DNA of 64,000 nucleotides from Brevipalpus yothersi. Lineage: Eukaryota; Arthropoda; Arachnida; Trombidiformes; Tenuipalpidae. Positions 60,377 to 64,000 of the stretch are shown here, in pieces (position 1 is the first letter of the stretch; each line of letters opens with the position of its first letter). Under the pieces are notes generated by a model. That model was not told the DNA's origin. It was given only the letters and a program-made list of their open reading frames with translations, and made no database searches. A program made the position numbers and the translations under genes. Where the stretch lies: assembly GCA_003956705.1 (NCBI GenBank), contig QZCP01000590.1, forward strand, positions 1-64,000, in the 5' to 3' direction.

Positions 60377-61651
60377 ATGGAAGTTCTCAAAACTAATATG
60401 AATGAGAAATGTTTTTCTATCGAAAACTTCATTTTTTTACACGATAAAAGAGTTTTCAATGGTGAAGGTGTGCGATATTATTGCCATTGTGATCGCAAGC
60501 CTGATGGATGTCCTGCGAGAGCGATAGTTGATGTTGATGAGGATGGAGCTACGAGATATATAATCAGAAGAGATCACAATGGTCATGCTGAGAGATTCAT
60601 GAATATCAACTCCAGAAAGTTTGTGAGTAATGTGAAAGATGCTGCTAGAGTGGACCCTGAAAAATCAGTTCGACAAGTTTATGATCAAATGATGAGTGCA
60701 ACTTTGGATGGATATTCACCTGATCGCCACGATGAAATTGTTTCAAGTATACCCGATTTTGTTCGCTGTAGAAGCTCAGTTCAACGTGCCAGAAGAGAGA
60801 ATAGACCAATCCTACCAGAAACACTAGCTGATGCTGTGATCGATGGACAGTGGGCTGAGACCTATGATGGTGAAAGATTCAAGCTTTTTGAAGCGGATGG
60901 TGCAAGCAAGATTGTTGCTTTTGCTGCAGACGAGATGTTGAGACGTTTGAGTGCTAGTCCTATTGTTATCATGGACGGTACGTTTCGAGTATCACCTCTA
61001 ATTTTCAAGCAACTTTATACTTTTCATGGCAAGTTCAGAGGGGGAGTGTTTCCACTGGTGTATGTGTTACTACCAGATAAAACTCATGAGACTTATGAAG
61101 CTGTCCTGAACCTCCTGATTCAAGCCTGTGCTCGCATCAACTGCCACTTCAAGCCCGATAAATTTCTTCTAGACTTCGAGATAGCAATGGTAAATGCTGT
61201 GAGGTCTGTATTCCTAGGGTCTTGCATAAAAAGGTGCTTTTTTTATTTAACTCAAGCTCTATGGCGAAAATGTTTAGAAATCAGGCTCATAGCCCATTAT
61301 AAAGACCCATTGGTGAAAAAATTTATTCGAGGATTCATGATTTTACCTTTCGTCCCTGTGGATGAGGTCCGTTATGGTATTGATACTATTATGCGTAATA
61401 GACCTCCAAGTTCGCATCCTGCCTCTGAGCTCTTGATGGATTTCGAGGTCTATTTTCATCGCACATGGACAAAAGAGAATTTTCCTCCAGTTCAATGGAA
61501 TTGCTATATGAACTTCGACACTAGGACAACGAACCATGTGGAGGGGTGGCATCGCTCATTCAACGAAAAAGTTAAAAAAGCTCATCCAAATTTATTCAAT
61601 TTTATTGAATCACTCCAAAACGAAGAAGAAATAACTCGAAACAGAATGTGA
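60377..61651 (+). CDS. MULE/FLYWCH transposase-type protein
   Basis: An intronless 424-residue ORF from the ATG at 60377. N-terminal FLYWCH-like zinc finger (Y-C-C-...-C ... H-x-H: YYCHCDRKPDGCPARA ... DHNGHAE). The MULE catalytic core follows: first Asp in IVIMDGTFRV, second in FLLDFEIAMVNAV, and NHVEGWH near the end as the likely Glu region. In the block usually written CFFH-xQA this protein reads CFFYLTQA, so the His is Tyr. No terminal inverted repeats were found, and the segment interrupts a duplicated IR flank (about 60100-62170). It may be a recent insertion or a domesticated copy. It should act in the nucleus as a DNA-binding transposase. Confidence 0.8.
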   Translation: MEVLKTNMNEKCFSIENFIFLHDKRVFNGEGVRYYCHCDRKPDGCPARAIVDVDEDGATRYIIRRDHNGHAERFMNINSRKFVSNVKDAARVDPEKSVRQVYDQMMSATLDGYSPDRHDEIVSSIPDFVRCRSSVQRARRENRPILPETLADAVIDGQWAETYDGERFKLFEADGASKIVAFAADEMLRRLSASPIVIMDGTFRVSPLIFKQLYTFHGKFRGGVFPLVYVLLPDKTHETYEAVLNLLIQACARINCHFKPDKFLLDFEIAMVNAVRSVFLGSCIKRCFFYLTQALWRKCLEIRLIAHYKDPLVKKFIRGFMILPFVPVDEVRYGIDTIMRNRPPSSHPASELLMDFEVYFHRTWTKENFPPVQWNCYMNFDTRTTNHVEGWHRSFNEKVKKAHPNLFNFIESLQNEEEITRNRM

Positions 61652-63279
61652 GAGATCGATAATGGACATAGACTGCAGCCCATCAAAAAATCATATTGTG
61701 ATCTGAACCGTTGAATAATTATCTATACTCAACAACTGAATAATGCAGAGCGATCATTAGAATCATATATAGATGCCATGATAAATTCGATTTCCGATCT
61801 AGTAATAGCTTCAAACTAAGAATAAACTTTTGAACTTTTTATCAGCATTACCAGCGCTCTTCTTTGTATGTCGCTCAATTTATGCGCAAAGAAAATTTTC
61901 GGGAATTTTTTATATTTAAATATAAAATATAAAATCAGTAGGGAACATACCCTCCCCTGTCATTTTCTATCAAATATTTCCTCCTCTGGCCACTTAGACC
62001 TCATCAAATATATTCAACCCTAAAAATTACTGGAGATGGAGCATAATTTCTATTTATTCACTTTTTATGCTATTGACATTCTGTATAATATCCTTCCTGT
62101 TTTTGTAATTTCTATGCTTTTTTATTCGATGCTTTTTTTTCTATGTTTTGGACAGGGACCCCTGAATCCGAAAACAGAAGATTTCAACAAATAATCACCT
62201 TGTTCCGATTGCTGTCTCAAGAAGAGAAGTTATGATACATAATAATGTACATCTATGTGCCTTCATCACTGACCATTTTCAGGAATTTTCTCATTCATTC
62301 GAATTCTATCATTTCCGAAAAAGATGGTCTAGTGGTTGTCATTGGTTTTTTGTGATTAAGTATAGAAAAGGTCCCTATATCTGAAGCATTTCCAGTTCTC
62401 TAGAGGTTAATTGAGTTCTCAATCACCTTGGTGACGATTCATCGAGCTCACAAAAAGTCAGTGTCCTCGTGTTGAAGGCTATTTGGTTGAAAAAAAATAT
62501 GATCACAAGTGTAATGCATCTCTGCAATAGGTGAGAATCATTAAAATCGGTCTCAGGTGAATGGGAATATAGAACACACCTGTTTTTGATGAATTGTTTC
62601 TTGTATCCATTCCGTAGTGATAGTCAAATTCACAAACATTCATCCAGAGATTCCATAGAGCTAGATTCTCATCAGGTATCTGTTCTGTAAAAATCATTTC
62701 ATGCAGTTTGAATAATTTTGAAACCAGCAGTATACCTGTACTTAGATAGATGTGCCTGCACAGGTTTTCCCTCACTGATAATGGAGATTTGTTACTTGAT
62801 ATCAGCATTTTCCGAGAGTTATTCAGTGAATATACTGATAATGCATTTCTCCTTCACCACGAAAATCGATTTGATGAAAGCTGTAATTCGATCATGGATA
62901 ATATACATATCCGCAATGAGAACCATTGAATCTGATGGAGAGGCGCATTGAACACACTTGTATTCAAGGTTTTTATTGTATCACTCGCATAAAAATGATC
63001 ATATCTTGTAGAATGAGTGCACAATGTAGGGTAGCTTTGAGAGTATCAATCTATAAAGTTAATTAGATATATTTTAAGTGCTCTCTATATTTCAGGGTAA
63101 TGGTAGGAGAATACAGGTGACGAATTCCCACCAGCATCAAATTTTTCATGCTTTGCATTAAGCATTGAGTTGGACTCAAAGATTTTGGACTCATCATTAG
63201 ATAGCTGAAAGAACTCAATTCTCGGGAAAAAATCTGTAAGATTTCTCTACTCAGTGAAGATTGCATATGACGATCAGTA
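61652..63279. other. Interval before IR d; includes duplicated flank
   Basis: About 62180-62720 matches the orphan block at 51650-52290. The rest to 63279 resembles the upstream flanks of other IR genes. No gene was recognised. Confidence 0.55.
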
Positions 63280-64000
63280 ATGGTCTGTAACTTGACACTT
63301 GGAGTTTTTTCTGTGAGTATATTATAACGATAATGATAACGTGATGCGTCCCAGCAATATTTCAAACACTGAATTTCAATGGATTATGCACAGGTCTCTC
63401 CTATGTGTACAGTGAAGATAAAAAACGGCAAAGTTTCTAGTCCTATTCGAAAGATAAATCAATTCTTCGACTGGCTTGATGGTCCCGTGAGGTGAGATCC
63501 TCCAGAATCCTGAATTATTGCAAGGATTCATCTATCATTGCTAGATAATCGCATTATTTTGAAAAATTGGTCAAAGGGGAAGAATTCAAAGATCAAGACT
63601 GTGAAGTTTTTATGAACGATTATTTAGCTCTTGGTGGAGATTATTTTCTATCAGATTTTACCTTAGCCAAAAAAACTCAATTTATAACATCTTACTTCCA
63701 GATTGGCGCCAATTTCTGTTGGTGATATCAGGGATTCCAGTGAAAAATGGCTGACTCACGAAAAAGTTAGTATGATTTTCGCGAAGCTCAACTCAGAATG
63801 AACAATTTGGAATTATTATCATCTGATTTTTTTCTATAGGGAATAGAGATTTATCCAATGTTCTCTGTCTATCCTTCAAAAAATCATCAGTATGAAATAT
63901 CACCTGTCATCGGAGATCAGAAGATTGTGATAGTATCACTCGCTCCGGAGACTGAAGTAGAGCCGAATGATATTCTGAATTTCTGGAATTGGGGAGTATT
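63280..64000 (+). CDS. Ionotropic receptor d, runs off the window
   Basis: Exons 63280-63312 (MVCNLTLGVFS), 63394-63491, 63702-63765 (GTTAGT donor), then exon 4 from 63840 to the window end, all matching IR c in length and phase. The exon 4 part reads GIEIYPMFSVYPSKNHQYEI and continues through KIVIVSLAPETEVEPNDILN. Only S1 and the start of TM1 are visible; whether the gene is intact cannot be judged. Confidence 0.78.

Noticed and set aside
60130..62150. Possible terminal inverted repeats around the MULE-type ORF (CATAGAAAAAA on both sides)
   Set aside because: The match is short, A-rich and imperfect, with no target duplication beside it.
1..64000. tRNA, rRNA or CRISPR arrays
   Set aside because: None recognised on reading; the short direct and inverted repeats present are explained by tandem duplication, hairpins or microsatellites.

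Overview
The window is AT-rich eukaryotic DNA from an animal, most likely an arthropod. Short GT-AG introns, a divergent ionotropic receptor (IR) array, a pair of gustatory-receptor-like 7TM genes, a perlecan-type Ig/LDLa gene and a USP7 orthologue support this. A mite or other arachnid is my guess. That is inference from gene content only; no taxon-specific marker was seen.

Layout. (1) 2.3-11.2 kb, + strand: a secreted multidomain Ig/LDLa protein resembling perlecan domain IV, with no laminin or LamG modules. (2) 11.7-18.3 kb: two broken tandem copies of its 3' half, separated by minus-strand units. Each unit has a TATA box and two to three (four hairpins in one non-TATA-bounded stretch at most) 76-88 nt GT...AG hairpins with mirtron geometry. 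(3) 18.8-19.8 kb: STRAD pseudokinase. (4) 20.9-25.7 kb: complete 15-exon USP7. (5) 26.9-30.2 kb, - strand: two intronless 7TM receptors. (6) 31.8-45.4 kb: a young, 13.6 kb Ty3/gypsy-type LTR retrotransposon with identical 525 bp LTRs. Its single polyprotein carries gag, protease, RT, RNase H and integrase, then a very long C-terminal extension with a RING-like and a TRAF-type zinc finger. The element is studded with tiny 5-nt-loop hairpins sharing a loop consensus. (7) 45.9-64 kb: a tandem IR array (two intact, one frameshifted, one running off the window, plus a minus-strand relic). It is interspersed with a family of small secreted Cys-rich proteins (two intact, one broken) and an intact-looking MULE/FLYWCH transposase-type ORF.

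The two strongest candidates for undescribed biology are the cluster of mirtron-like introns at 11.77-16.48 kb and the pentaloop mini-hairpin array in the retrotransposon. Housekeeping genes (USP7, STRAD) sit between fast-evolving regions: chemoreceptors, small secreted proteins and mobile DNA. Splice sites were assigned by eye and checked only for phase consistency.
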